Part shown: piece by piece, positions 7,921-17,508 of the stretch
How the letters are laid out: every line of letters starts with the position of its first letter
Position numbering within the stretch: position 1 is the stretch's first letter
Assembly: GCA_036795455.1 (NCBI GenBank)
Contig: DAIRET010000003.1
Location: 1 to 59,730 of the forward strand
Reading direction: 5' to 3'
Source of the DNA: DAIRET01 sp036795455
GTDB taxonomy: Bacteria > Bacteroidota > Ignavibacteria > Ignavibacteriales > Ignavibacteriaceae
Length of the DNA: 59,730 bases
Program-made: the position numbers and the translations under genes
Notes under the pieces: generated by a model
What the model saw: only the letters and a program-made list of their open reading frames with translations
Told to the model about the DNA's origin: nothing
Databases searched by the model: none

Positions 7921-9344
7921 TGAATACTACCAAATCTTCAAATGATTTTACTTCTTTAATGTATGCATTTGCATTGGGCAGCCTTGATAAAGAAGAATAT
8001 GAAAAAATGCTCGGCTATATTGAAGGCGGCGGCGATTTTATGTGGCAGGAACTTGGCGAATATCAAAATCTTTCCTCGCTTCTTGTTTCATTCCTTGATA
8101 TTGAAAATCCCGATATCCGTGTTAAGGATCAAATAGCGCGAAAATTATACCGGCTTAAGGAACAGAAGCGTCCTACCAAGTCGGTTGAACCGGTTAAAAC
8201 TGAAATTCCTAAAGAGCCGGTAATTGAAGAACCTGTAGCTTCAGTTGAAGAAGAACCGGTTTTAATTCCGGAAGAAAATATTCAACCGGAAGAAGTTTCC
8301 GGGACTTTAATAGAAGAACAAAAGGCATCTGAAGAAACACCGCAACCACCGGAAGAAGAGTTTAGCCTTGTTTCGGCATCTTTGAGCAGAAGTCTTGGAG
8401 CAAGAAAGCAAGATACCCAGATTAACATGCGTAAGGACCTTGAGAAAGAGCAGAAAGAAGTTGAAGAGAAACCGGCTGCTTTTAAGAACACTCTACCGGA
8501 AGGATTTGAAGCTGTTGAATCGGTATCAATAGAAGAACTGGATAAAGCCGAAGCAGAGAAGGTTATAGAAGAAGAGAAACAACCGGAAGCAGAAATAATT
8601 GAAAGTGTACCGGAAGAACCTGAAAACATTGATCTTGCAACACTTGAACCGGTTGAAGAACCGAAAGAGGATATCGAAGCCAAATCGCTCGATGATTATT
8701 TAAAGAAATATGAAGTACAACCGGAACCCGAAATAATACCGGAACCGGAAAAGAAACCGGAACCTATACCGGCACCAGTGCAAACACCGGTTCAGCCTGT
8801 GGTAGTAAAAGGGGGCGTTTCTTTTGTTACAATATTGGTTTTATTCCTACTTCTTGGAGCGGGTATCGTAGCTGTTTATTACATGTTGTCGAAACAAATT
8901 AAGGAGACAACCGAACAAAGCGCATCCTTGTTGAAGCAGGATATTTCAACAATAAAAGAATCGATTGCAGACGACAAAACGATTTCAAGCATATTAAATT
9001 CAAACAGCCTTCTGCTTGTTAATTTAACCGGGACTGAAAAAAATGCAGGGGCAACCGGAAAGATTTTTATCGATCAGGCAGTGGGTACAGGTATTATACA
9101 ACTATCAAATTTACCCAAGTTACAAGCTAATAAGATTTACAAACTTTGGTTTAAATACGGTGAAATTTTCACTATGGTTGATATGCCCGCAGATGTTGTT
9201 GCAGGTAAGTACTATAATTTGAGTGGACTACCGAAGCCGGAAGATTCATCTGTTCTATCGGTTTATATTACTGAAGAACCGCTTGAGGGAGCCGGTCGTA
9301 TTTCTAACCGTATCTATTTTACCGGTACGGTCAACTTGAAGTAA
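7920..9344 (+). CDS. transmembrane anti-sigma factor with RskA-like C-terminal domain and long Pro/Glu-rich linker
   Basis: Residues 1-75 form the likely sigma-binding cytoplasmic region (YAFALGSLDKEEYEKML resembles anti-sigma-K N termini). About 200 residues of low-complexity sequence rich in Glu, Pro, Val and Lys follow. One membrane segment lies at about 299-323 (FVTILVLFLLLGAGIVAVYY). The periplasmic C-terminal domain is RskA-like (KIYKLWFKYG, then LSVYITEEPLEGAG). It overlaps the sigma gene by one base. The long charged linker is unusual for RskA proteins and places the sigma-binding part far from the membrane. It is probably released by proteolysis of the membrane segment, as known for the family. 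Confidence 0.85.
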   Translation: MNTTKSSNDFTSLMYAFALGSLDKEEYEKMLGYIEGGGDFMWQELGEYQNLSSLLVSFLDIENPDIRVKDQIARKLYRLKEQKRPTKSVEPVKTEIPKEPVIEEPVASVEEEPVLIPEENIQPEEVSGTLIEEQKASEETPQPPEEEFSLVSASLSRSLGARKQDTQINMRKDLEKEQKEVEEKPAAFKNTLPEGFEAVESVSIEELDKAEAEKVIEEEKQPEAEIIESVPEEPENIDLATLEPVEEPKEDIEAKSLDDYLKKYEVQPEPEIIPEPEKKPEPIPAPVQTPVQPVVVKGGVSFVTILVLFLLLGAGIVAVYYMLSKQIKETTEQSASLLKQDISTIKESIADDKTISSILNSNSLLLVNLTGTEKNAGATGKIFIDQAVGTGIIQLSNLPKLQANKIYKLWFKYGEIFTMVDMPADVVAGKYYNLSGLPKPEDSSVLSVYITEEPLEGAGRISNRIYFTGTVNLK

Positions 9345-9358
9345 ATTTTAATCTCCTT

Positions 9359-9868
9359 CTACTTTTTGTAGAGGGAGAAGATAATTGCCGCTAACAAAAA
9401 AGTAATTAGAAGTAAAATCCAGCTTTCTGCAATTATTCCCCCGATTGCGGAAAGGAATTTACCAATCGAAAAGGAATCGGTTTTGATTATAAATCCTATA
9501 CCGAAACTGGTTATTATAATTGCTGCATATGCAAATGAAGTTGTTTTTGTATCCTCTATGTATAGGATAAGCATTCCAATCCCAATGATTAAAACGATTG
9601 CGGGAAGAAATAGATCTGAACTGTTTGTAAAGATATAGCTATCTTTAATCAACATAACAAACCCGCCTAAAAAAAGAGCTGTCCCGCTAAACAGCAGAAT
9701 TCTTTTCTTTTCTCCGAATAAAATCAATACAACTGAAAAACCGCAAAGCATTGATATAAAATACAGCATGGTGGAAAAATTTATATTTATTAACCCTATT
9801 CGTGATAGTAAAAAGAATATAATTAACGGTATCGCCAGTGCAAGGGCAGCGTTTTTATTCAGCTTCAT
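9359..9868 (-). CDS. small multi-pass membrane protein of unknown function
   Basis: Five or six hydrophobic helices fill the 169 residues, with a positively charged start (MKLNKNAALALAIPLIIFFL) and end (FSLYKK). There is no family motif I can name. Its 3' end lies 14 bases from the end of the anti-sigma gene on the other strand, and an imperfect 10-bp inverted repeat (9353-9362 with 9368-9377) spans the junction. It resembles small integral proteins often found near envelope-stress regulators, but that is only context. Confidence 0.6.
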   Translation of the reverse strand: MKLNKNAALALAIPLIIFFLLSRIGLININFSTMLYFISMLCGFSVVLILFGEKKRILLFSGTALFLGGFVMLIKDSYIFTNSSDLFLPAIVLIIGIGMLILYIEDTKTTSFAYAAIIITSFGIGFIIKTDSFSIGKFLSAIGGIIAESWILLLITFLLAAIIFSLYKK

Positions 9869-9973
9869 TATTTATCATAAAAAGTTTTACTATTGGGTTG
9901 ATATGTTAAAAAAAACAACCGGCTAAATTTCTTAAAAATTCCACATTAATATAATAAATGCGTCGTCAAACTT

Positions 9974-10004
9974 TTGAATTAAAAATTTGTCTGCATATAT
10001 TTTG
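9974..10004 (+). promoter_or_regulatory. candidate promoter for the spoIID-like gene
   Basis: TTG (9974-9976), 20 bases, then ATATTTTG (9997-10004). The second element keeps TTTG but has AT in place of TA, so it is a partial match. It lies 32 bases before the ATG at 10037. Confidence 0.3.
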
Positions 10005-10036
10005 ATTGTAAAAGATTGAATAATAGGCAGGAAAAT

Positions 10037-11380
10037 ATGACAGAACCCAAAATAAGTGTTGGAATACTAACAGAAAAAAAAATTGTTTTTGAACTATATG
10101 GCGATTTTGAAGTTGACTTCAGCGGACAAACTTTGTCCGGCAGATTCAAATGCGAAATTGTGAATAATAAACTGGTGGTTTCGGACAAACAAAATAAGTA
10201 TATATTTGAAAACGAAGTTTACTTTGCCCCCTCAGCACCGGAAACCGAATACTTCACATTAAGAGATGTTGTGATCGGGGTTCAATTTCACTGGGAAAGA
10301 AAAGAGAAACAAAGTTTTAACGGCTCACTGAAACTTGTTATTGATAACGGAAAAGTAACCGCCGTAAATATCCTTTCAATAGAAGACTATTTGACGAGTG
10401 TAATCTCTTCCGAGATGAGCGCCAAGTGTACACTGGAACTGCTGAAAGCACATTCGGTAATTTCTAGAAGCTGGCTTCTGGCTCAGATTGAAAAATCACA
10501 ATCTATAAAGAAAGAAAATATTTCTTATGTAAGGCAGATTGAATCCGGTGATGAACTGATTAAATGGTACGACAGGGAAGATCATGTCCTGTTTGATGTG
10601 TGCGCCGATGATCACTGCCAGAGATACCAGGGTACAACAAAAGTATTCACAGACGTTGCACGTCAGGCAGTTTCGGAAACACGCGGGCTTGTTTTGGTTG
10701 ACGATAACGAGGCAGTTTGTGATACCCGTTTTTTCAAAGCGTGCGGCGGTGTTACCGAAGCATTTGAAAATGTATGGGAGCCGAAACATTTTCCTTACCT
10801 CGTTCCGGTTATCGATTATAAATATGAACCGGATAACTACAACATGGATTTAACAAAAGAGGCAAATGCTGTTAAGTGGATTAAAACCTCCCCACCCGCT
10901 TTCTGCAATACAACGGATAAAAAAGTTCTGTCGCAGGTTTTACTCGACTATGACCAGGAGACAACCGATTTTTATAGATGGAAAGTTGAATATACTCAAG
11001 CAGAAATTTCAGAATTGATAAATAAAAAAACCGGTTTTGACTTCGGTAAAATTATAGATTTAATTCCCGTTGAAAGGGGACCATCGGCACGATTAACAAA
11101 AATGAAAATTGTTGGGACCAAGAAAACTTTAACTATCGGGAAAGAATTGGAAATCCGTAAAGTGCTCTCTAATTCTCATTTGTATAGTTCCGCAATAGTT
11201 GTTGAAAAGGAAGAAGTTAAAGAGAGTGTTCCGCAGAGGTTTGTAATTTTCGGTGCCGGCTGGGGGCACGGAGTAGGGCTTTGTCAAATAGGCGCGGCTG
11301 TAATGTCCGAGAACGGTTACCGTTTCGACGAGATATTAATGCACTACTATAAAAATGCAAAAATGAAAAGGATTTATTAA
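10037..11380 (+). CDS. SpoIID/LytB domain protein (peptidoglycan-associated)
   Basis: The SpoIID/LytB domain is seen in SIEDYLTSVISSEM, then LKAHSVISRSWLLAQ, and the C-terminal GWGHGVGLCQIGAAVM with a final HYYKNAKMKRIY. SpoIID in sporulating bacteria is a lytic transglycosylase; in non-sporulating Bacteroidota-type genomes the family is common but less well defined. I chose ATG 10037 over an upstream in-frame TTG at 10016, because an AGGCAGGA element lies 5-12 bases before that ATG. No signal peptide is evident, which is unusual for a wall enzyme. A glycosyltransferase gene follows 15 bases later and is likely co-transcribed. Confidence 0.85.
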   Translation: MTEPKISVGILTEKKIVFELYGDFEVDFSGQTLSGRFKCEIVNNKLVVSDKQNKYIFENEVYFAPSAPETEYFTLRDVVIGVQFHWERKEKQSFNGSLKLVIDNGKVTAVNILSIEDYLTSVISSEMSAKCTLELLKAHSVISRSWLLAQIEKSQSIKKENISYVRQIESGDELIKWYDREDHVLFDVCADDHCQRYQGTTKVFTDVARQAVSETRGLVLVDDNEAVCDTRFFKACGGVTEAFENVWEPKHFPYLVPVIDYKYEPDNYNMDLTKEANAVKWIKTSPPAFCNTTDKKVLSQVLLDYDQETTDFYRWKVEYTQAEISELINKKTGFDFGKIIDLIPVERGPSARLTKMKIVGTKKTLTIGKELEIRKVLSNSHLYSSAIVVEKEEVKESVPQRFVIFGAGWGHGVGLCQIGAAVMSENGYRFDEILMHYYKNAKMKRIY

Positions 11381-11395
11381 CATTCGATTCACACC

Positions 11396-12514
11396 ATGAA
11401 AGTATTGTGTTCATGTTTGTCCAGAAGCTGGGGCGGTATGGAGATGTATTTCATTACAACCGTAAAACAGCTTATTGCACGGGATATTAAAGTAGAGATA
11501 CTTTGTTACCCGGAGTCAAGAATTCATCTTGAGTCGAACAGTTTGAATATTTTAATACACACGATTAAAACTTCAAGGTATTTTCATCCCCTTGAAGCTT
11601 TTCTTTTAAAAGAAATATTAAACAACGGCAATTACGATATTATTCATAGCCATGCATCCAAAGATTTATGGGTGCTTGTCCCCGCTCTGAAGATGATTAA
11701 ATCAACCGCTCCCTTGCTGCTTACAAAACATGTCGGCTCGTTTGTTATTAAAAAAGATTTTTTTCATAAATGGCTGTATAAAAGAGTCTCGTTTGCGATT
11801 GCAATTAGTGAAGTAATAAAGAAAAACCTCGTTGAAACATGTCCTTTAAGTGAAGATAAGGTTCAGTTACTTCACAATGGAATTCCGCTTGAGAATTTTA
11901 ATCCGCTGCAGGCTAATCGTAAAGGAATAAGAGACGAATTCGGAATAAAAGAAAATGAATTGCTTATCGGTATGCTTGCAAGATTTAGTCCCGGTAAAGG
12001 ACATGAAGAATTTTTATCCGCCGCCGAATCATTATCCGCCAAGTATGATAATCTTAAATTCATTGTAGTTGGTGAAGCAAGCAAAGGCGAAGGAGATTAC
12101 GCCGAACACATAAAACAGAAGGCTGCCGAAAGAAAATTACAGAACATAATATTTGCAGGTTTCAGAAGCGATACCCGCGACGTTTTATCTGCAATGGATG
12201 TATTTGTTTTTCCTTCGCATGCCGAGGCTTTCGGACTTGCGCTTGTAGAGGCAATGGCGATGAAGCTTCCTTCTGTTTGCTCTAATTCCGACGGTATTCT
12301 TGATATAGCTGTTGATGGCGTTACTTCATTCCTGTTTGAAAAGAAAAACTGGAAAGAACTGGCGGATAAAATTGAACTACTGGTCCAATCTCCTTCACAA
12401 AGAAATGAGATGGGAGATGCGGCAAGAAAAAGAGTTGAAGAAAATTTCGCTCTCGAAGTTCATATGGATAAATTGCTTAATGTTTATAGCAATTCGATAA
12501 ACGCCGGGAAATAA
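11396..12514 (+). CDS. family 4 glycosyltransferase (GT-B fold)
   Basis: The N-terminal acceptor domain starts MKVLCSCLSRSWGGMEMYF. The C-terminal donor-binding domain shows LLIGMLARFSPGKGHEEFL, then FVFPSHAEAFGLALVEAMAM, which holds the EX7E motif of GT4 retaining enzymes that use nucleotide sugars. The length (372 residues) is normal. It probably transfers a sugar to a lipid carrier or cell-surface glycan; donor and acceptor cannot be read from sequence. It is convergent with rpiB, 3 bases apart. Confidence 0.88.
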   Translation: MKVLCSCLSRSWGGMEMYFITTVKQLIARDIKVEILCYPESRIHLESNSLNILIHTIKTSRYFHPLEAFLLKEILNNGNYDIIHSHASKDLWVLVPALKMIKSTAPLLLTKHVGSFVIKKDFFHKWLYKRVSFAIAISEVIKKNLVETCPLSEDKVQLLHNGIPLENFNPLQANRKGIRDEFGIKENELLIGMLARFSPGKGHEEFLSAAESLSAKYDNLKFIVVGEASKGEGDYAEHIKQKAAERKLQNIIFAGFRSDTRDVLSAMDVFVFPSHAEAFGLALVEAMAMKLPSVCSNSDGILDIAVDGVTSFLFEKKNWKELADKIELLVQSPSQRNEMGDAARKRVEENFALEVHMDKLLNVYSNSINAGK

Positions 12515-12517
12515 TAA

Positions 12518-12961
12518 TTACTTCTCAAGGGCAAGTACTTTGTTCAATCTCCTGACATGCCGTTCTTCATTGCTGAAGCGAGCATTAACGAATGCTTTTA
12601 CAATTTCATAAGCCGGTTCAATGCCGATAATTCTACCACCGAGACAAAGCATATTCATATTATCGTGTTCAACACCCTGCCTTGCGGAATAAGTATCGTG
12701 GCAAACAGAAGCTCTAACTCCATTGATTTTATTTGCTGCTATGCAAGCACCCACACCGCTGCCGCAGATAATTATTCCTTTATCGTAATTACTTGAAGCA
12801 ACTTTTTCCGCAACAGCAATTGCAAAATCCGGGTAATCATCATTTGCATCGTAAACAAGATTCCCCGCATCTGTAACGTCGAAATTATTTTTAATTAAAA
12901 ACTGTTTAATTGCCTCTTTAAGTTCGAAACCGCCGTGATCGGCACCGATAACTACTTTCAT
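12518..12961 (-). CDS. rpiB: ribose-5-phosphate isomerase B
   Basis: RpiB/LacAB-fold motifs are clear: VVIGADHGGFELKEAI at the N terminus, IICGSGVGACIAANKINGVR in the middle, and HDNMNMLCLGGRIIG toward the end. The enzyme interconverts ribulose-5-phosphate and ribose-5-phosphate in the pentose phosphate pathway. At 147 residues it is full length. It follows the TonB-dependent receptor gene by 14 bases on the same strand. This is the last gene of the minus-strand run beginning at phoH. Confidence 0.95.
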   Translation of the reverse strand: MKVVIGADHGGFELKEAIKQFLIKNNFDVTDAGNLVYDANDDYPDFAIAVAEKVASSNYDKGIIICGSGVGACIAANKINGVRASVCHDTYSARQGVEHDNMNMLCLGGRIIGIEPAYEIVKAFVNARFSNEERHVRRLNKVLALEK

Positions 12962-12975
12962 TTTCTATCTACCAA

Positions 12976-14922
12976 TTAATTTAAAAATTCCCATGATATT
13001 CCGAACCGGATACCTCTTCGCGGCATCGGGTAATATGGTGTAATATAATATTGATTATCCAAAAAATTCTCCCATGTAAAATAAATTATTGCCGTCTCTT
13101 TAACTTCTCCCGCAAGGAAAAAATCAATAGTTGCCGAAGCTCCGATTTCCGGTTTATCAAGCCGGTAGAGAATTCGCATTGCATTGAAATCATAACCAGA
13201 AAAGCTCCTACTACCGTTGAAATAGAATTTGAACCCGCTTTTCAAATTCAGGCTTGAATCAAACAAAACATCTTTATACCACAAACCGGTGTTGAAAGAA
13301 AAATCGGGTAACGGTTTTGTAATGTTTACACTGTAATTCGATTTATAAAACGAGCCCGTCAATTCAAGTTCAATTTTCCAGTACTTTAAGGCAGTATAAA
13401 TCGATACACCGAAATCGTCTTTCGGTTGTAATGCTGCTACTTCGGTTGGACTAATGTAATAAAAATATTCCCCGCTATATTTTTTATAGAAGAAAGTTGA
13501 TTTTACTCTTCCAAACGGAAGCTGATATTCTGCTCCGGCTTCTGCGTTCAACACGTAAGGTTTATCACTTATACCGGGATAATACAAATGCAGTCTTTCG
13601 TATCTGCTGACTCCGAAATAGATTTTACTGTTTTCAATTACAGAAATGGAAACGTCTCCGCCAACCCCATTATAAACTTTTGAATCGTAGTGAAGTGTCT
13701 TTGTGAAGAAAGAGGGAGCAATTCCAAGGTCGTTAAAGTTGAAAGTTAATGAACCGGAAAAACCGAGTAGATTGTTCTTGTACCATTCTATTGCGGTGTT
13801 GGGTAAAAACATCCTATGTTCGTAAAAGCTGGAAAGATGAAGAGAAAGAAATCCCAACTCTAACCGCTGGTTCAAATTAGCGCCGAGTATTTTTTGTTTG
13901 TCGTCCGATAAAACCGACGGGATGGAAGTAACTGTTCCATTCTCATTCTGCCTGAATTCATCAAGATTGAATTTGTAATAAAAATTCAAATCCGAATGTG
14001 AAGCATCGAACAAACTTGCAAGGAACCGCAACTGGAACAAATGCTGTTTGTTTTTCTGATACCTGTTTGAATACAATACAGGGGCGAGACGTTCATTGTA
14101 TAAATAGTAATTGATATCCAGATCCAAATCAATCAATGAATCAACTGCAATGCCTCCATTCAAACTGAAGTCGGCTTTGTTATAAAAGTAGTCTGCCGAT
14201 ATGTTAATGCTATTACTTAAAAAATATTTCAGTTTAACTTTCGCCTGCCACAAAGAAGATTCCGTATTTGAGTAACTGTTCCCCGATTTCCTATTTGTAA
14301 TATCAACAAAAACATTCATTTTTTTGTAGGGCATGATGCTGAATTGAGCATCAACCATCGCTTCTTCAAAAGGACCTTCATAGTATTTAATTCTTGAGTA
14401 AGGGGCTGGCGGAATAAAATTCTTTGTAATAAAATTTACTGAGGCTGCGTTATTGTCCGGTCCGTACATAAAACTCCGCACAGACGGAATGATTTCAATT
14501 GAGTCAATATCTTCAGTTTGGATGTAATTCAAATCGTAATAGTTTTTCATCCTGTCGTTTAACAGCAAACCGTTTTCAAGATAACCGACACTATTAAAAC
14601 CTGAACCGTAAATAGAGACCTCGTTCGGTTGATTATAAAAGCCGAGATGCCTGATTGATGTCCCGGGAAAAAGATTTATTAAATCGCCTGCATAACGATA
14701 ATCGCTTTTTAAAACCTCTTCGTTCGAAACAAAATTACTTCCATTAAACATGGGTGGAATAAATATGCTGATAATAGTATCGGGAGCCGCAGTAATTACT
14801 GAAGCAGAGTCAACCATTACAGAATCAACCGGGGCAATCAAGGAATCCGGTGGAAACGATAATGAATCAGCATTACCGAAAAGAGTAAACTGAGCGGCTA
14901 TTAATAAAAAAAGTATTCTCAT
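12976..14922 (-). CDS. TonB-dependent receptor-like outer-membrane protein
   Basis: A signal peptide (LLIAAQFTLFGNADS) is followed by a Ser/Pro-rich stretch and a plug-type domain at about residues 75-180 (LINLFPGTSIRHLGF, then EVSIYGSGFNSVGYLENGLL, then IDSIEIIPSVRSFMYG). The remaining 470 residues show alternating patterns typical of beta-barrel strands and end in GIRFGISWEFLN, an outer-membrane-type C terminus. I see no clear TonB box and no carboxypeptidase-like N-terminal domain. Substrate unknown: no SusD-like partner or metal-related gene is adjacent. Confidence 0.85.
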   Translation of the reverse strand: MRILFLLIAAQFTLFGNADSLSFPPDSLIAPVDSVMVDSASVITAAPDTIISIFIPPMFNGSNFVSNEEVLKSDYRYAGDLINLFPGTSIRHLGFYNQPNEVSIYGSGFNSVGYLENGLLLNDRMKNYYDLNYIQTEDIDSIEIIPSVRSFMYGPDNNAASVNFITKNFIPPAPYSRIKYYEGPFEEAMVDAQFSIMPYKKMNVFVDITNRKSGNSYSNTESSLWQAKVKLKYFLSNSINISADYFYNKADFSLNGGIAVDSLIDLDLDINYYLYNERLAPVLYSNRYQKNKQHLFQLRFLASLFDASHSDLNFYYKFNLDEFRQNENGTVTSIPSVLSDDKQKILGANLNQRLELGFLSLHLSSFYEHRMFLPNTAIEWYKNNLLGFSGSLTFNFNDLGIAPSFFTKTLHYDSKVYNGVGGDVSISVIENSKIYFGVSRYERLHLYYPGISDKPYVLNAEAGAEYQLPFGRVKSTFFYKKYSGEYFYYISPTEVAALQPKDDFGVSIYTALKYWKIELELTGSFYKSNYSVNITKPLPDFSFNTGLWYKDVLFDSSLNLKSGFKFYFNGSRSFSGYDFNAMRILYRLDKPEIGASATIDFFLAGEVKETAIIYFTWENFLDNQYYITPYYPMPRRGIRFGISWEFLN

Positions 14923-15024
14923 TATTTATAAAGATATTAGTCAAATCAACCATTACAAATTAACAATTAACGGGGGATTTTCCATCCTTGATGTAGAATT
15001 AAAATGCTTTATTAATTCTTAAAC

Positions 15025-17493
15025 TTATATGATGCTTTGCGGATCAATGTCAATTGAAACGGGAATATCTCTTATTGATGACTTTTTCTTAAACTCTGCT
15101 TCGGCGGATGTAACCGCAGTCCGTAACACCGCTCCACCCGGATCCTCCGAGCGGTTACTCTTAATTAAAACCTGGTAACGGTATTCTCCTTTTAATCTTG
15201 CAATTATGGCTGTGGAAGGGGGAGTTATTTTAACATACTTTTTATATGCTAAAAGTTCATTGTAGAAATCAGTTATTCCCCTTTTTACTTTCCCGTGGTC
15301 TTTATCTTTCATTTCGATCAAACAAAGCCTTGTAAATGGAGGATAGCCCATTCTCTCACGGTCGGCAATCTCTTTTTTATAAAAACCATCGTAGTCGTTT
15401 TCAAGCACTTTTTGAAGCGCAAAATGTTTATGGTTCTGGGCTTGGATTAACACTTCACCCTCAACCTTGCTGCGTCCTGCACGACCGGAGACCTGTGTTA
15501 ATAATTGGAATGTTCGTTCATCGGCTCTAAAGTCCGGCAGCCAAAGACTTGTCTCGGCAGATACAACCCCGACAAGAGTTACACGAGAAAAATCTAATCC
15601 CTTTGCAACCATTTGTGTACCGACAAGAATGTCTGTTTCACCGCTTTTAAATTTAGCCAGTATTTCTCCAAGCGAGCCTTTTTTAGAAATTGAGTCGGAA
15701 TCAACGCGGCTTATACTTGTATTCGGAAAGTAATAAGCTAATTCATCTTCAACCCGTTCGGTACCTGTGCCAAAGTATTTTAATTGTTTCGAGCCGCAGT
15801 TTGAGCATGCTTCCGGCACTTTACGTGTAAATCCGCAGTAATGGCATTGCAGTAAATTTTGATTTATATGATAAACCATTGATACGGAGCAGTTATTACA
15901 TGTTTCAAGTTCGCCGCAATCAACACAGTAGAGTTGTGTTGCAAACCCCCTTCTGTTTTGAAGAATAATTACCCCTTCTTTTTTCTTCAGCCTGTCGTCG
16001 ATTTTTTCAAGTAGAGTCTGAGAAAATATATTCTCCATCCGTTTTCGTTTCTTCTCTTCGATTACATTTACAAGCGTGATGCGCGGGAGTTTTGCATCGT
16101 CAATACGTTCCGGTAATTTCAATAATGAAAACTTTTTCAGATGAACATTGAACATGCTTTCGACAGATGGGGTAGCAGAACCAAGAATAATAGGACTACC
16201 TGAAAATTTTGCTTTAATAATAGCAGCATCTCTTGCCTGGTATTTCGGGGATTCATCCTGTTTGTAACTTGAGTCATGTTCTTCGTCAACTACAATTAAG
16301 CCAATATTTTTCATTGGGGAGAAGAGAGCGGAGCGGGCACCGACAACCACTTTCGCTTTCCCCTTCAGTATCTTTTGCCATGAATCGAATCTTTCGCCGG
16401 GCGACATTTTGCTGTGAATAAGTGCTACCGTATCACCGAAGTTATTAAACAATCTCGTTGTTATCTGCGGAGTAAGTGAAATTTCAGGTACGAGGATAAT
16501 AGCTGTTTTGCCAAGTGCCAAAGTCTTTTTTACAAGTTCGATATAAACCTGTGTTTTACCGCTTCCCGTAACGCCATGTAGAAGGTATACTTTAAAATCA
16601 CCGGCAGATAGAACCGGAGTAACTTCATCGATAACCGATTGCTGCCCTGCAGTTGGCTTTAGTTCTACGTGTTCTTCGGAATAGAGGGATATGTGTTTTC
16701 TTTCAATTTCCTTCGGAAAAGTTTTTACAAGTCCTCTTTTTACCAGCGAAGAAACTGAACTAAGATTAAACCCGTTATTCTCCAGGAATTCATTTAAAGG
16801 AATTTCTTTATCTTTTGAAGAAATCAGCTTAAGCAGTACTGCGACCTGCTTTGAAGCCCTTCGCTCCAACTCGGGAATAGCATCATATACCTCCTCCACC
16901 GGTTTTGCAAGTTTAACGAAGGTTAGCCTTTTAGCTTGAACTTTCGGTTTCTCCGGCTCATCGTGAATGGAGATTGCCCCATCTCTTTCGAGCGTTCTCA
17001 AGGGACCGTAAATATTTTTTTTATTTATTTCCCTTTGCAGCTTCGAAATAGAAATTGATGGATGGTCAATTAAAACATGGAGTAATTTCCCCCGGATGGA
17101 ATCTTTTCTTTTTTCTTCATGAAAGAGTTTTGTGCAGTAAACCGTATCCGCAGTTATTCTTTTCTTCGATTGAATATCAGTCCCCTGCGGAACGGCAAGT
17201 TTTAATGCTTCCCCGGTAGAGCAAAGATAGTATTCAGCAAGCCATTCGTAAAACTTAAAATCATTCCCCGCTACGATAGGTATTGAATCTATTATATCTT
17301 GGATTTCTTTAATTTCAAAATCGGATTCAACTTTTTCAAGAGTGTTTATTATAAACCCGGTGATTACTCTTTTACCGAACGGGGCAACCGCTCTAACCCC
17401 GATTTGAACAGCATCAACCAAATCTTCCGGCACTTTATAAGTGAATGCTTTTCTAAACGGAAGCGGGAACAGCAGTTCTACAAAAAGGGGCAT
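15025..17493 (-). CDS. priA: primosomal protein N', replication-restart helicase
   Basis: The N-terminal DNA-binding domain starts MPLFVELLFPLPFRKAFTY. The helicase core has Walker A GVTGSGKT (307-314) and a DEEH box (403-406, followed by DSSYKQDE). Paired zinc-binding cysteines lie in CVDCGELETCNNC, then CHYCGFTRKVPEACSNCG, which is diagnostic of PriA. Motif VI-like GRAGR is in QLLTQVSGRAGRS. PriA reloads the replisome at stalled forks. 822 residues is within the family range. It lies 15 bases after the lipoprotein gene on the same strand. Confidence 0.97.
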   Translation of the reverse strand: MPLFVELLFPLPFRKAFTYKVPEDLVDAVQIGVRAVAPFGKRVITGFIINTLEKVESDFEIKEIQDIIDSIPIVAGNDFKFYEWLAEYYLCSTGEALKLAVPQGTDIQSKKRITADTVYCTKLFHEEKRKDSIRGKLLHVLIDHPSISISKLQREINKKNIYGPLRTLERDGAISIHDEPEKPKVQAKRLTFVKLAKPVEEVYDAIPELERRASKQVAVLLKLISSKDKEIPLNEFLENNGFNLSSVSSLVKRGLVKTFPKEIERKHISLYSEEHVELKPTAGQQSVIDEVTPVLSAGDFKVYLLHGVTGSGKTQVYIELVKKTLALGKTAIILVPEISLTPQITTRLFNNFGDTVALIHSKMSPGERFDSWQKILKGKAKVVVGARSALFSPMKNIGLIVVDEEHDSSYKQDESPKYQARDAAIIKAKFSGSPIILGSATPSVESMFNVHLKKFSLLKLPERIDDAKLPRITLVNVIEEKKRKRMENIFSQTLLEKIDDRLKKKEGVIILQNRRGFATQLYCVDCGELETCNNCSVSMVYHINQNLLQCHYCGFTRKVPEACSNCGSKQLKYFGTGTERVEDELAYYFPNTSISRVDSDSISKKGSLGEILAKFKSGETDILVGTQMVAKGLDFSRVTLVGVVSAETSLWLPDFRADERTFQLLTQVSGRAGRSKVEGEVLIQAQNHKHFALQKVLENDYDGFYKKEIADRERMGYPPFTRLCLIEMKDKDHGKVKRGITDFYNELLAYKKYVKITPPSTAIIARLKGEYRYQVLIKSNRSEDPGGAVLRTAVTSAEAEFKKKSSIRDIPVSIDIDPQSII

Positions 17494-17508
17494 CGTAGTT
17501 AGTTAAGA

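Noticed and set aside
12518..12961. rpiB as part of the microcompartment locus
   Set aside because: RpiB-like proteins occur near some BMC loci, but this one is more than 5 kb away, on the other strand, in a run with priA and a TonB-dependent receptor.
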